Origin: Streptobacillus notomytis
Lineage (GTDB): Bacteria > Fusobacteriota > Fusobacteriia > Fusobacteriales > Leptotrichiaceae
Length of the DNA: 53,689 nt
Direction of reading: 5' to 3'
Assembly (NCBI GenBank): GCA_001612575.1
Contig: LJRV01000092.1
Span: 1 to 53,689, forward strand
The translations under genes were made by a program, and so were the position numbers. The notes under the pieces were generated by a model. The model was not told the DNA's origin, searched no databases, and saw only the letters and a program-made list of their open reading frames with translations. This document shows, piece after piece, positions 8,261 through 18,546 of the stretch. How positions within the stretch are numbered: the stretch's first letter is position 1; the number at the start of each line of letters is the position of its first letter.

Positions 8261-9175
8261 TTAATTATAGAAACCTTTTAATTTTTCTAATTCTAAATTT
8301 CTTTCAACTATACCTAAACTTCTTGATATCTTATACCATTTAAGTGCTTCTTTATTATTTAATAACCTATAATTAACAAAATATAGCATTCTTGCATATT
8401 CTATTTCACCTACCATGTATAATTCTTCAAATAATTTAAGTGCTTTATAAATTTGATCGTTATGATAATATATTTCAGCAAGGTCTTTTTTAGCATTAAT
8501 ATTCTTATTATTCGATGCTATTATTAACCATTTAATTAAATTTTCCTCATCACCTTTAGTTCTATACACATTAGCAATTTCATAATCTAATTCTTTAAAC
8601 TCTAAATTATATGCATTAATTAAGTTTAAAGCACCTTTATCATAATCTTTATTTTTTAATGCAATTGAAGCAATATTTAAATATATTGCTATTTTGAAAC
8701 TTTCTATTTCCTTTTTCTTATAATTCTTAGGTAATTTATTAAAATGTAATAATGCTTTTTCATAATTACCTCTACCTAACTCTAATAATGCTAAATTAAA
8801 TATTGCTTCCTTCACATTATTTTTAAGACCTAACTCTAATATTTCCTTTAATTTTACATTATCTTCTAAAAGATAATATATATATGAAAGTGAATTAATC
8901 GCATTAGCATCTCCATTTTTTGCTTCTTTTATATATCTATATACTTGATTTGCATCTATATTTTTATCATTAAATTTATTAAGTTCATTTCTAGTAAAAT
9001 GCATATTATTTATATTATTTTTACTATCTAATATTTTAGTAAAATGAGCTGAATCTACACTAACAATTTCTACTTCTATACCATTTTCATCTAATTTGTC
9101 AACACTAACTTTTTCTTGAACATTTTTAGAACATGATATTAAAAATATACATAAAAAATATATTAGCTTTTTCAT
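8261..9175 (-). CDS. TPR/Sel1-like repeat lipoprotein
   Basis: This 304-residue protein has a lipoprotein signal (MKKLIYFLCIFLISCSKN, lipobox LISC). A low-complexity stretch is followed, from about residue 85 to 290, by alpha-helical repeats of the TPR/Sel1 type (for example GDANAINSLSYIYYLLED, GNYEKALLHFNKLP, ALKLFEELYMVGEIEYARM). TPR lipoproteins act as scaffolds in outer-membrane or cell-wall complexes. The adjacent D-Ala carboxypeptidase gene suggests a link to peptidoglycan, but no partner can be named from sequence. Confidence 0.8.
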   Translation of the reverse strand: MKKLIYFLCIFLISCSKNVQEKVSVDKLDENGIEVEIVSVDSAHFTKILDSKNNINNMHFTRNELNKFNDKNIDANQVYRYIKEAKNGDANAINSLSYIYYLLEDNVKLKEILELGLKNNVKEAIFNLALLELGRGNYEKALLHFNKLPKNYKKKEIESFKIAIYLNIASIALKNKDYDKGALNLINAYNLEFKELDYEIANVYRTKGDEENLIKWLIIASNNKNINAKKDLAEIYYHNDQIYKALKLFEELYMVGEIEYARMLYFVNYRLLNNKEALKWYKISRSLGIVERNLELEKLKGFYN

Positions 9176-9194
9176 AAATTCAGCTCCTCCTTAC

Positions 9195-11807
9195 CTATCT
9201 TTTAAATTTAATAAATACTTTTATTATTTCATTTATTATAAACGGAATAATTGCTAAGATTATAACTATATCCCAATCAAAAATTCCTAAACGTTGTACC
9301 TTAAATATGTTTGCTAAAAAAGGTATATTTATTAATAAAATCTGTAAAATAATACCTATAACAAAAGATATATTTAAGTACTTATTAGTAAATAATCCGA
9401 CTTTTAATGTAGTTGTATCTTCTACTCTCATAGTATATGAATAAAATAATTGTGAAACTGTAAGTACAATAAATGCCATAGTTCTTGCATGAATTAGAGC
9501 ACGATGTCCTTCAGTAAGACTTCTAATCTCAGCTAAAGTTCTAAACCCTTCTTCTCTTAAAGCTATATAAAAGGCAAGTAATGTAAATATTCCTATTAAT
9601 GAACCACCTATAATTGCACGAATAGCTGCCCCTCTTGCAAAAAAGCTTTCCTTAGGGTTACGTGGTTTTTCATTCATAACTAATTTATTGCCAGGATCAA
9701 GTCCTAATGAAATAGCTGGAAGAGTATCAGTAACAAGATTAATCCACAATAACTGTGTTGCAATTAAAGGAATAGGTAATCCCATTAACGTTGCAAAGAA
9801 TATACATATTACTTCTCCTAAATTACATGAAAGTAAGAACATTATTGTTTTCTTAATATTATTATATATATTTCTACCTTCTTCTACAGCTTTAACTATA
9901 GTTGTAAAATTATCATCTAATAATATCATATCAGCAGCACCTTTAGAAACATCTGTTCCAGTAATACCCATAGCAACTCCTATATCAGCCTTTTTAAGTG
10001 ATGGTGCATCATTAACCCCATCTCCTGTCATAGATACTATGTTCCCTTTTAGTTTTAATGCTTCAACTATATTAACCTTATGTTCAGGTGATACTCTTGC
10101 AAATACAGAGTATTTATCCACATTATCATAAAAATATTTCTTATCTAATTCATCTATTTCAGGTCCTGTTATACTCTCTGAAATATCTTTTGCAATATTT
10201 AATTCCTTAGCTATAGCAACAGCAGTATTTTTATGATCACCTGTTATCATAACAACTTTAATTCCTGCTTTTTGAGCAGTTAATATTGAAGCTTTAACTT
10301 CTTCTCTTGGTGGATCTATCATACCAACTATACCAACTAATACTAAATCTTTTTCTAAATCTTCCTTTTCTAAGTATACATCACTTTCCTTATATCCCAG
10401 TCCTAAAACTCTTAAAGCTTCATTAGACATTTCTATACTTTTTTCTAAAATATGTGCCTTATACTCATCTGTAAGTTCTACTACTTCATTGCCTATCTTA
10501 ATATATTTACATAGTGAAATAATATTATCTATAGCACCTTTAGTAAATGAAATATATTCATTTCCATTTTCATGTAAAGTTGACATTAATTTCCTATCTG
10601 AATCAAATGCGAACTCATTTACACGTTTATTTTTAATATTTAAATCATCTTTATTTAATCCATGCTTATTTGCATAAACTACTAAAGCTATTTCCGTTGG
10701 ATCTCCAACTGTTTCGGTAGCATCTGAACAAAGAGAAAGTCCTGATATTAGTAATTCTTTATTATCCATAGAATAATCTTTAACTACTGTCATCTTATTC
10801 TGAGTTAATGTTCCAGTTTTATCTGAACAAATAACATTAACAGAACCTAAAGTTTCAACAGCTGGTAATCTTTTAACTATTGCCCTATTCCTACTCATTC
10901 TAGTTACACCAGTAGAAAGTACTATAGCAACTATAGCAACTAATCCCTCTGGTATGGCTGCAACAGCAAGAGAAACAGCAGTAATCATCATTTGAGTAGC
11001 ACCTCTACCTTGAAGTACACCTAAACCAAATATAATTATACATACAATTATTGCTATATATCCTAATGTTTTACCTAATTTATCAAGTTTTTTTTGCAGT
11101 GGTGTAGTGCTATCTTCATCAGAATTTAAAGCTTTAGCTATTTTACCTATTTCTGTATTCATTCCAGTTTTAATAACTACACCTTCTCCTCTTCCATAAG
11201 TTACAAGTGTTGATGAATAAGCTAAATTAATCTTATCTCCCATAGGTATATTATCTTTTTCTGATATATATTTAGCATCCTTATTTACCACATGTGATTC
11301 ACCTGTAAATGCAGATTCTTCAACCTGTAAATTCTGAGTTTCTATTAATCTTAAATCTGCTGGTATAAATCTACCTGCATCTATTATTAATATATCTCCA
11401 GGTACTAAATATTTAGAGTCTATTTCATATATTTTGCCTTCTCTTTTAACTACTGCCCTTGGAGATGATAATTTTTTTAATGCTTCAAGAGTTTTTTCAG
11501 CCTTAGCTTCTTGAATAACTCCTACTACAGCATTAATTAATACAACCATTAATATTATTCCGGCTTCTGTAAATCCATCCGGATAATGTGCTACTACATT
11601 TAATATTGATGCAATAATTAATACATAAATTAATACATCTTTTAATTGGTCTATAAATCTTGAAATTAAAGTTTTTTTCTTAGTTTCCTCTAACTTATTT
11701 TCTCCATATATTTCAAGTCTTTTTTTTACTTCTTCCTCACTAAGACCTAATTTCCTATCTACATTTTCTTTTTTCAATACTTCTTCTATACTTTGTTTAA
11801 ATTCCAA
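9195..11807 (-). CDS. P-type cation ATPase, calcium-transporting (P2 type)
   Basis: This 870-residue membrane ATPase probably exports Ca2+. It has an N-terminal cation-ATPase domain, the actuator motif TGES (168-171), the transmembrane PEGL motif (286-289), the phosphorylation motif CSDKTGTLTQ (Asp 329), the P-domain hinge MTGDGVNDAPSLKKADIGVAMG and a C-terminal transmembrane block with LLWINLVTDTLPAISLG. PEGL together with NLVTD favours Ca2+ over heavy metals or K+ (family knowledge). Na+ or Mn2+ transport cannot be excluded. Its stop lies directly beside the pgsA stop/start junction, so it is in the pnp operon run. Confidence 0.92.
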   Translation of the reverse strand: MEFKQSIEEVLKKENVDRKLGLSEEEVKKRLEIYGENKLEETKKKTLISRFIDQLKDVLIYVLIIASILNVVAHYPDGFTEAGIILMVVLINAVVGVIQEAKAEKTLEALKKLSSPRAVVKREGKIYEIDSKYLVPGDILIIDAGRFIPADLRLIETQNLQVEESAFTGESHVVNKDAKYISEKDNIPMGDKINLAYSSTLVTYGRGEGVVIKTGMNTEIGKIAKALNSDEDSTTPLQKKLDKLGKTLGYIAIIVCIIIFGLGVLQGRGATQMMITAVSLAVAAIPEGLVAIVAIVLSTGVTRMSRNRAIVKRLPAVETLGSVNVICSDKTGTLTQNKMTVVKDYSMDNKELLISGLSLCSDATETVGDPTEIALVVYANKHGLNKDDLNIKNKRVNEFAFDSDRKLMSTLHENGNEYISFTKGAIDNIISLCKYIKIGNEVVELTDEYKAHILEKSIEMSNEALRVLGLGYKESDVYLEKEDLEKDLVLVGIVGMIDPPREEVKASILTAQKAGIKVVMITGDHKNTAVAIAKELNIAKDISESITGPEIDELDKKYFYDNVDKYSVFARVSPEHKVNIVEALKLKGNIVSMTGDGVNDAPSLKKADIGVAMGITGTDVSKGAADMILLDDNFTTIVKAVEEGRNIYNNIKKTIMFLLSCNLGEVICIFFATLMGLPIPLIATQLLWINLVTDTLPAISLGLDPGNKLVMNEKPRNPKESFFARGAAIRAIIGGSLIGIFTLLAFYIALREEGFRTLAEIRSLTEGHRALIHARTMAFIVLTVSQLFYSYTMRVEDTTTLKVGLFTNKYLNISFVIGIILQILLINIPFLANIFKVQRLGIFDWDIVIILAIIPFIINEIIKVFIKFKR

Positions 11808-12380
11808 TTACATATCCTCCATTAGGTATTTTTTTACTAATTGATAATATTCTAACATTGAAATTACAGAAAATATTACCGAAGGAAATAAAACTATAGA
11901 ATTAATAAACTTACCAAAAGGGAAAATAAGTATGAATAATAATGCTATAATTTGAGTAGCAGTTTTTAATTTAGCCGTTGAACTTGCAGCTACAACCTCA
12001 CCACCATTTTCTAATATTAACATTCTAATAGCCATAACAACAAATTCTCTAATAAGTAATATTAATACTAACCATATTGAAAGTATATTATACTTAACAA
12101 GTACTATTAATACTGAAAATACAAATACTTTATCTGCTATAGGATCAAGCAATTTACCAAAATTAGTAACTAAGTTATCCCTTCTTGCTATATATCCATC
12201 AAAAAAATCTGTTAACGCTATTGTTGCAAAAAGTAAAACAACTAAAATATGTAGAAATATTACTTCTAAAATAGAGGCATGATTACTACCATATTTAAAT
12301 AACATCAGTAAAATTAATATTGGTGTTAATAATATTCTTATTAAAGTTAATTTATTTGGTAAATTAAGTTTACTTATCAT
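11808..12380 (-). CDS. pgsA: CDP-diacylglycerol-glycerol-3-phosphate 3-phosphatidyltransferase
   Basis: PgsA makes phosphatidylglycerophosphate, the first step to phosphatidylglycerol, at the inner membrane. The CDP-alcohol phosphotransferase signature D-x2-DG-x2-AR-x8-G-x3-D-x3-D is present as DFFDGYIAR, then GKLLDPIADK. Several hydrophobic segments agree with a multi-pass enzyme. The ATG at 12380 is preferred over the earlier reading start at 12398, because an AAGGAGAG site lies at the right distance within the end of pnp. That gives 190 residues. The short gap to pnp suggests cotranscription. Confidence 0.93.
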   Translation of the reverse strand: MISKLNLPNKLTLIRILLTPILILLMLFKYGSNHASILEVIFLHILVVLLFATIALTDFFDGYIARRDNLVTNFGKLLDPIADKVFVFSVLIVLVKYNILSIWLVLILLIREFVVMAIRMLILENGGEVVAASSTAKLKTATQIIALLFILIFPFGKFINSIVLFPSVIFSVISMLEYYQLVKKYLMEDM

Positions 12381-12384
12381 AGTC

Positions 12385-14586
12385 TTACTCTCCTTCATTT
12401 GAAATTTCTTCTTTAACTTCTTCTTCCTTTTCTATTAATGCTTTCATACTTAAACTAAATTTATTATTATCTTCTAAAGCTATTACCTTAACATCAACTA
12501 TATCATCAACTTTTAAAACATCTTCAACTTGTTTAATTCTCTTATGTGATATTTCAGATATATGTAATAATCCTTCACTTCCTGGTGCTATTTCAACAAA
12601 TGCTCCAAATTTTGCAAGTTTAGTAATTCTTCCTTTATATACCTTATCTAATTCAACTGTAAGTGTATACTGTGTTACAAGTTCAAATGCCCTATTCATC
12701 TTTTCTTGATCTACACCAAATATAGCTACTCTTCCATCATCTTCAACATCAATTTTAACTCCAGTTTCTTCAATAATAGATTTAATTATTTTACCTGCTG
12801 GTCCTATTAATCCAGCTATCTTACTTGGATCTATTCTTAAATTAATTATTTTAGGTGCATTTTCTGGTAAGTTTGGTCTTGGTTCTTCTATAGTTGCTTC
12901 CATAACCCCTATAATATGCATTCTTCCTTTATGTGCTTGAGTTAATGCTATTTCCATTATTTCTTTATTAATACCTTCTATTTTGATATCCATTTGTATA
13001 GCAGTAATACCTTTTTTAGTTCCTGCAACTTTAAAGTCCATATCTCCTAAATGATCTTCTAAACCTTGAATATCTGTAAGTACTGTAAAGTTTTCTTCTT
13101 CTTTAATTAATCCCATTGCAATACCTGCTACTGTTCCTCTTATAGGAATACCTGCTGCCATTAATGCAAGAGAACCACCACATATAGAGGCTTGAGATGA
13201 TGAACCATTAGATTCTGTTATTTCAGATACTAATCTAACTGTATATGGAAAATCATCTATTGAAGGCATTACTGCTTTAAGTGCTCTTTCAGCTAAATTA
13301 CCATGTCCTAATTCTCTTCTTCCTGGAGCTCTCATAAACCCTGCTTCTCCAACTGAAAATGGTGGGAAATTATAGTGTAAGAAGAATTTCTTATTATACT
13401 CCCCTTCCATACCATCTATTATTTGTTCATCTTCCTTAGAACCTAAAGTTACTGTAACTAAAGCTTGTGTTTCTCCACGAGTAAACAGAGCTGAACCATG
13501 AGGTATTTTAAGTACATCAATTTGAGCATTTAATGGTCTAATTTCATCAATTTTTCTTCCATCTGCTCTATATTTATCAAATATTATCAATTCTCTTACT
13601 ATTTTCTTTTCTAAGTCATGATAGTATTTTTTAAATTCTTTAACTAACTCATCTATAGATTTTTCTTTATTTTCTCCAATTAATTCTAACAATCTTTCTT
13701 CTTCTGTTTTTTCTTTTGATAATATTTCTTTTGCTATTTCTAATTTAAATGTAGAAAGTAAGCTATCACATAAATTATCTATAGCCTCATATTTTTCTAA
13801 TTTACCTGGCACTAAAATTGCATTTTTTAATTCAACTTGGTATTTATCTAAAAAAGATGTTACTCTTTCATCATAACTAATACCTTTAAATTCCATTTTT
13901 TCTACTGCTAAAGTATTTAAAATAATTTCTTGTTGTTCACATATTTTTTTAATTTCTTCATGCCCCAACATAATAGCATTTAACATTTCTTCTTCACTTA
14001 CTTCATTTGCTCCTGCCTCAACCATAGTTATAGCACTTTTAGTCCCTGCAACAGATAAGTAAATATCCATATTATCTCTTTGTTCTTTATCTGGATTAAT
14101 AATGTATTCTCCATTCATATATCCTACAGTAAGACCTGCAACAGGTCCACTAAATGGAATATCTGATAATCCTAGAGCAAATGATACACCTATAGTAGCT
14201 ATATCTTCTGGCATATTAATACCATCAGAGCTAACTACATTAATTACTACATGCACTGCATTAAAAAATCCTTCTGGAAATAAAGGTCTTATTGGTCTAT
14301 CAATTAATCTTGAAATTAAAATCTCTTCTGTTGAAGGTTTAGATTCACGTTTTATAAATCCCCCTGGAAATTTCCCTGTAGCATAAAATTTTTCAATATA
14401 GTCTACAGTTAATGGAAAAAAATCTTGCCCTTCTCTTACTTCTTTACTTCTAGTGGCTGTAACAAGTACTGTTGTTCCTCCTTTAGTTACTAGAACAGAG
14501 CCTCCTGCTTGTCTTGCAATTTCTCCTGTTTCAATTTTTACTTCTTTTCCTGCTACATCTAAGATGTAGTTTTTTTTATCAAACAT
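12385..14586 (-). CDS. pnp: Polyribonucleotide nucleotidyltransferase (PNPase)
   Basis: PNPase is a phosphorolytic 3'-5' exoribonuclease of the RNA degradosome. The 733-residue protein shows two RNase PH-like domains (first with TVDYIEKFYATGKFPGGF; second with FTRGETQALVTVTLG, RRELGHGNLAERAL and ITESNGSSSQASICGGSLALM). These are followed by a KH domain (GLIGPAGKIIKSI, about 575-590) and an S1 domain (KVYKGRITKLAKFGAFVEI). The length is standard. A GGAGG site precedes ATG 14586. A promoter (14692-14720) and a leader of about 100 bases with a hairpin lie upstream. Confidence 0.97.
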   Translation of the reverse strand: MFDKKNYILDVAGKEVKIETGEIARQAGGSVLVTKGGTTVLVTATRSKEVREGQDFFPLTVDYIEKFYATGKFPGGFIKRESKPSTEEILISRLIDRPIRPLFPEGFFNAVHVVINVVSSDGINMPEDIATIGVSFALGLSDIPFSGPVAGLTVGYMNGEYIINPDKEQRDNMDIYLSVAGTKSAITMVEAGANEVSEEEMLNAIMLGHEEIKKICEQQEIILNTLAVEKMEFKGISYDERVTSFLDKYQVELKNAILVPGKLEKYEAIDNLCDSLLSTFKLEIAKEILSKEKTEEERLLELIGENKEKSIDELVKEFKKYYHDLEKKIVRELIIFDKYRADGRKIDEIRPLNAQIDVLKIPHGSALFTRGETQALVTVTLGSKEDEQIIDGMEGEYNKKFFLHYNFPPFSVGEAGFMRAPGRRELGHGNLAERALKAVMPSIDDFPYTVRLVSEITESNGSSSQASICGGSLALMAAGIPIRGTVAGIAMGLIKEEENFTVLTDIQGLEDHLGDMDFKVAGTKKGITAIQMDIKIEGINKEIMEIALTQAHKGRMHIIGVMEATIEEPRPNLPENAPKIINLRIDPSKIAGLIGPAGKIIKSIIEETGVKIDVEDDGRVAIFGVDQEKMNRAFELVTQYTLTVELDKVYKGRITKLAKFGAFVEIAPGSEGLLHISEISHKRIKQVEDVLKVDDIVDVKVIALEDNNKFSLSMKALIEKEEEVKEEISNEGE

Positions 14587-14611
14587 TTTGTCCTCCTATT
14601 TTAATATTTTA

Positions 14612-14644
14612 TAAGAGTGAGCAAATAACATTAAAAAACTCTTA
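14612..14644 (-). promoter_or_regulatory. Hairpin in the pnp 5' leader
   Basis: Seven-base arms (14612-14618 and 14638-14644) can pair across a 19-base loop in the predicted pnp leader. In enterobacteria PNPase autoregulates through a leader stem cut by RNase III; whether this shorter stem does so is inference only. Confidence 0.3.
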
Positions 14645-14691
14645 CTAAAAGTCCTTTAAAATTACTTACTCCACTCTTTTCATTACTTTAT

Positions 14692-14720
14692 ATTTTAACA
14701 CAATTTTATTAGTTTTTCAA
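14692..14720 (-). promoter_or_regulatory. Predicted sigma-70 promoter of pnp
   Basis: TTGAAA (14720-14715) and TAAAAT (14697-14692) on the minus strand are spaced by 17 A/T-rich bases, leaving a leader of about 100 bases before the pnp ATG. Confidence 0.55.
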
Positions 14721-14741
14721 TTCTTGTTATATTTAAACAAA

Positions 14742-14783
14742 AACTGCACACTAATCCTTTTTCATAAGATTTTGGGTGCAGTT
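14742..14783 (-). terminator. Probable terminator after the methyltransferase pseudogene
   Basis: Eight-base perfect arms (14742-14749 and 14776-14783) enclose a 26-base loop that contains a weaker inner stem. T-rich sequence follows on the minus strand. It lies just downstream of the last methyltransferase codon. The long loop lowers confidence. Confidence 0.5.
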
Positions 14784-14820
14784 CTATTTTTATTTCATAT
14801 TGATTTTAAATTTAATTTGT

Positions 14821-15872
14821 TTAATAGTTTACAATCAAAAGATGCTTTACATCCTTATTATTTCTATTTTTAAAATTTACTGTATAATTTTTTTCAAATT
14901 TTTTTATATTAAAATCTTTATATAATTCTAAAATAAAATCTGTTTCTTTTATTATTAACATAAAATTCGCTTTTGTTTTCTTACAAAAATTTCTAAGTCT
15001 TATTTGATCTTCTAAAACAAAAGGATTGTTATCATAAGTAGAAAATTCAATATCATAAGGTGGATCTAAAAATATGAAATCATGTTTTTTAGGTTTATTA
15101 TTTTTAAAAAATATTTCAAAGTCTTCATTTCCAATTACAGTTCTTTTTAACTTCAATATTATATCTTTATTTTTTAAAAATTCAATTTTTTACCTAAATC
15201 TTTATTATCATAACTTATGCCACCATAAGGAACATTAAGATCTCCATTACTATTATACCTAAACATTGATGAAAAACAAAAATCTCTTATATAGTAAAAA
15301 ATTGCTGATTTCAGTTCTTTTTTATCTTCATGTTTCAAATCATTGTACAATCTTCTATAATAAGTATAAAGTCCTGAATTTATTCCATTTCTTATATTCT
15401 TAAATATTTCTACTCTTTTTTCATCATCTTCTTTATTTATCTTATCAATTGATTTTAATTTAATTTTTAAAGAAGAAATTATATCTTTTTTCAAACTATC
15501 TAAATCATTTATTTTAATATTAGATAAAAAACATTCTAAAAATTCATCATAATATTCTAAACCATTTTTATATTTTATATATAAATCGCATGCCTTTTCC
15601 ATTGACATTTCTTTACTTAGTTTTATATTATGATTTATTTTTTCTAATTCCTAAAAGAATAATTTATTTTGATTTTTTATATAATTATATACACTTATTA
15701 AGTCTTCAGATAAATCGTTTATATAATATTTGCCATTAAAATCAAGCGATAAATAAACAGAACCACCACCTATAAAAGGTTCATAATAATCACATATTTT
15801 ACTAGGTAACTTTTCTTTTATAATTGCAGTTTCTTTTTGTTTACCACCTGGATATTTTAAAAATGACTTCAT
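14821..15872 (-). pseudogene. D12-class adenine-specific DNA methyltransferase (Dam/DpnM-like), broken
   Basis: Three reading-frame pieces together form one adenine-N6 methyltransferase of about 350 codons. The N-terminal piece has FLKYPGGK (AdoMet binding) and YYEPFIGGGSVYL. An in-frame TAG at 15651-15653 interrupts it; reading through continues in the same frame to the target-recognition part, with FCFSSMFRYNSNGDLNVPYGG. A one-base deletion in an A6 run (T6 on plus, 15186-15191) then shifts the frame. With A7 the protein would continue IEFLKNKDIILKLKR to the catalytic DPPY. The ATG at 15872 is chosen by its GGGGA site. It is very A-rich and has no nearby nuclease gene, so it may be an acquired orphan methylase. 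Sequencing error in the A run alone would not remove the TAG. Confidence 0.88.
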
Positions 15873-15908
15873 TATACTTCCCCTTCTCATTTCATTAATA
15901 ATTATATA

Positions 15909-16595
15909 TTAATCTCTTCTTTTTCCAAATAATGATAACATACGAAGGAATATATTAATAAAGTCAGAATAAAGCATTAAAGCTCCAAAAATTTTAACCT
16001 TATCTACTAATTCTCTATCTCCTTCATAATATGCATCTAATATCATACTTTTAATTCTTTGAGTGTCTACTGATGTGTATATTACAAACACAAATAACCC
16101 TACCATAGAAAGTAACATGTCTCCAGAATTACTTTTAAATATATAAACATTTAAAATAGACATTACTATTATTCCTAATAGAGCACCAAATAAGTATTTT
16201 GAATAAACTTGTAGGTTATTTCTTGTAAAATATCCATAAGCACTCATACCTACAAACATAGCAGATGAAGCTCCTATTAAAGTAATTATAGATGTCATTT
16301 CATAAATATACATTATAGGGATAAGTAATATACCTAAAAATATTGAATATCCTATAAATAGTAATTTTAAAACAAAAGAACTTGAATTTACAACTATATA
16401 TCTCATAAGTAACGCTATAACTATCATAAGTAATATTGCAAATCTTTGTAAACCAAAAGATATGCTCACAAGTTCTTTAGAATACAATGAATAATACATA
16501 ATTCCAAAAGTAATTAAAAGTCCTATACCCATCCATAAATATGAACCTAATATCCCTGCTTCAATCTTTTCATTTAAATTTCTTTCATTATACAT
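15909..16595 (-). CDS. Bax inhibitor-1 / YccA family membrane protein
   Basis: This 228-residue protein has about seven hydrophobic segments and family traits: a short cytosolic N-terminus, GASSAMFVGMSAYGYFTRNNL, and a C-terminal part with VDTQRIK, DFINIFLRMLSLFGKRRD. The last block, with Asp near the end of the final helix, is typical of BI-1/YbhL/YccA proteins. These have been linked to calcium leak and membrane-protease regulation (FtsH in E. coli YccA). The role here is unknown. It is 18 bases downstream of thrS. Confidence 0.9.
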   Translation of the reverse strand: MYNERNLNEKIEAGILGSYLWMGIGLLITFGIMYYSLYSKELVSISFGLQRFAILLMIVIALLMRYIVVNSSSFVLKLLFIGYSIFLGILLIPIMYIYEMTSIITLIGASSAMFVGMSAYGYFTRNNLQVYSKYLFGALLGIIVMSILNVYIFKSNSGDMLLSMVGLFVFVIYTSVDTQRIKSMILDAYYEGDRELVDKVKIFGALMLYSDFINIFLRMLSLFGKRRD

Positions 16596-16613
16596 TTTTT
16601 CTCCTTTTATTAA

Positions 16614-18515
16614 CTAAAATTTTATGTTGATTTCATCAAGTAATTCAGTTATAAATTCATCAGCTTTTTTAGTTACACTATCAGTTGAACCAAATCTTCT
16701 AACATTTACTGTATTTTCTAACATTTCATTTTTACCAATTACAAGTTGAACTGGTATTTTTTGATCTCCATTTGCTTCTCTTATCTTATACCCAATTTTT
16801 TCATCTCTAATATCTAATTCTGCATATACTCCTAAATCAATCAATTTTTTATGTAATTTAGTTGCATATTCTACTTGTTCTGCAGATATAGTCATTATTT
16901 TTACTTGCGTTGGTGCAAGCCAAACAGGGAATGCTCCTGCATAATGTTCTATTAATATACCCATAAATCTTTCTAAAGATCCAAACATAGCTCTATGTAT
17001 CATTACAGGTTCATGTTTTTCTCCATCTTTACCTATATAGCTCATATTAAATCTAGTTGGTAAATTCATATCAAGCTGTATAGTTCCAGTTTGCCAAATT
17101 CTTCCTATAGAATCTTTCATTTTAAAGTCTATCTTAGGACCATAAAATGCCCCGTCTCCTGCATTAATCTTATAATTTATACCTAATTCTTTTAATGTTT
17201 CTTCTAATGCTTTTTCAGAAATTTCCCAAACTTTAGCATCTCCTACGGCCTTTTCAGGTTTAGTTGATAATTCTACATGGAAATCAAATCCAAATAATCT
17301 ATAATATTTATCATAAAGATTTACAATTTCTTTAATGCTATCTTTAATTTGATCAGGAGTACAGAAAACATGTGCATCATCTTGAGTAAATGCTCTAACT
17401 CTCATTAATCCATGTAATGCTCCTGAAAATTCATGTCTATGTACATGTCCCATTTCAGCATATTTTAAAGGTAAATCCTTATATGAATGTAAATTATTTT
17501 TATAAGCTATTATAGAACCTGGGCAATTCATAGGTTTAATTGCATAAACTTTCTCATCTATTTCAGAAACATACATATTTTCTCTATAATTAAACCAATG
17601 TCCTGAAATTTCCCATAACTCTTTATCTAACATTATAGGAGTTTTAATTTCATCATACCCTTGTTTATTATGTTCTATTCTCCATAATTGTTGTAATCTA
17701 TTAAATAATCTTGTCCCCTTAGGCATGAAAAATGGAAATCCCGGTCCATGTTCATCTATGAAGAATAAATTAAGTTGTTTACCTAATTTTCTATGATCTC
17801 TTCTTTCAGCTTCTTCAACCTGTTTTATATATGCATCTAATTCATCTTGACTATAAAAAGATGTACCATAAACCCTTTGAAGCATCTTATTATTAGAATC
17901 TCCTCTCCAATAAGCACCTGCAGAGTTTAATAATTTAAACGCTTTAATATACCCTGTTGAAGGAAGATGTGTTCCTCTACAAAGATCGACAAATTTACCT
18001 TGAGTATATATAGTAAATTCTTCTCCTTCAAGTGAATCAAGTATTTCTACTTTATAGCTTTGACCTTTATTTTCAAAATAAGCTCTAGCTTTTTCTCTAC
18101 TCCAAACTTCTCTTGAAAATTTTTCATTTAATTTAATTATTTTTTTCATTTCTTTTTCTATATTAACTAAGTCTTCTTCAGTAAATGGTCTTTCTGTATC
18201 AAAATCATAATAAAACCCATTTTCTATAGCAGGTCCTATTGTCACCTTAGTATTAGGGAATAAACTAATTACAGCTTCAGCCATAACATGAGCAGAGCTA
18301 TGTCTTAAAATTTCTAATCCTTTTTGACTATCAGTTGTTATTAATTCTAAAATTCCATCTTCATCTAAGTTATATGTAATATCTACTTGGGTTCCATTAA
18401 AGAGGGCTCCAACAGTTTTCTTAGCTAAACTAGTAGAGATAGTTTTAGCAAATTCTATAACACTCATATTCTCTACTTCTCTCAGTGCTCCATCTGGCAA
18501 AGTAATCTTTAACAT
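16614..18515 (-). CDS. thrS: Threonine-tRNA ligase
   Basis: ThrRS charges tRNA-Thr. The 633-residue protein has the N-terminal TGS domain (MLKITLPDGALREVE), the editing domain with HSSAHVMAEA and CRGTHLPSTG, and the class II core. Zinc/substrate ligands appear as MNCPGSI, HRHEFSGALHGLMRVRAF and MIHRAMFGSLERF. An anticodon-binding domain (APTQVKIM) ends the protein. A GGAGG site precedes the ATG. The 50-base gap upstream holds a possible promoter and is too short for a T-box leader. Confidence 0.97.
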   Translation of the reverse strand: MLKITLPDGALREVENMSVIEFAKTISTSLAKKTVGALFNGTQVDITYNLDEDGILELITTDSQKGLEILRHSSAHVMAEAVISLFPNTKVTIGPAIENGFYYDFDTERPFTEEDLVNIEKEMKKIIKLNEKFSREVWSREKARAYFENKGQSYKVEILDSLEGEEFTIYTQGKFVDLCRGTHLPSTGYIKAFKLLNSAGAYWRGDSNNKMLQRVYGTSFYSQDELDAYIKQVEEAERRDHRKLGKQLNLFFIDEHGPGFPFFMPKGTRLFNRLQQLWRIEHNKQGYDEIKTPIMLDKELWEISGHWFNYRENMYVSEIDEKVYAIKPMNCPGSIIAYKNNLHSYKDLPLKYAEMGHVHRHEFSGALHGLMRVRAFTQDDAHVFCTPDQIKDSIKEIVNLYDKYYRLFGFDFHVELSTKPEKAVGDAKVWEISEKALEETLKELGINYKINAGDGAFYGPKIDFKMKDSIGRIWQTGTIQLDMNLPTRFNMSYIGKDGEKHEPVMIHRAMFGSLERFMGILIEHYAGAFPVWLAPTQVKIMTISAEQVEYATKLHKKLIDLGVYAELDIRDEKIGYKIREANGDQKIPVQLVIGKNEMLENTVNVRRFGSTDSVTKKADEFITELLDEINIKF

Positions 18516-18546
18516 TTTTCCTCCTAATTTTTATTTTCTATCTAAT

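Noticed and set aside
15651-15653. Read-through of stop codons as a variant genetic code, suggested by in-frame TAG here and TGA in the YadA-like gene
   Set aside because: TGA ends trpS and gatA cleanly and TAG ends priA; the broken genes also carry frameshifts, so pseudogenes are simpler.
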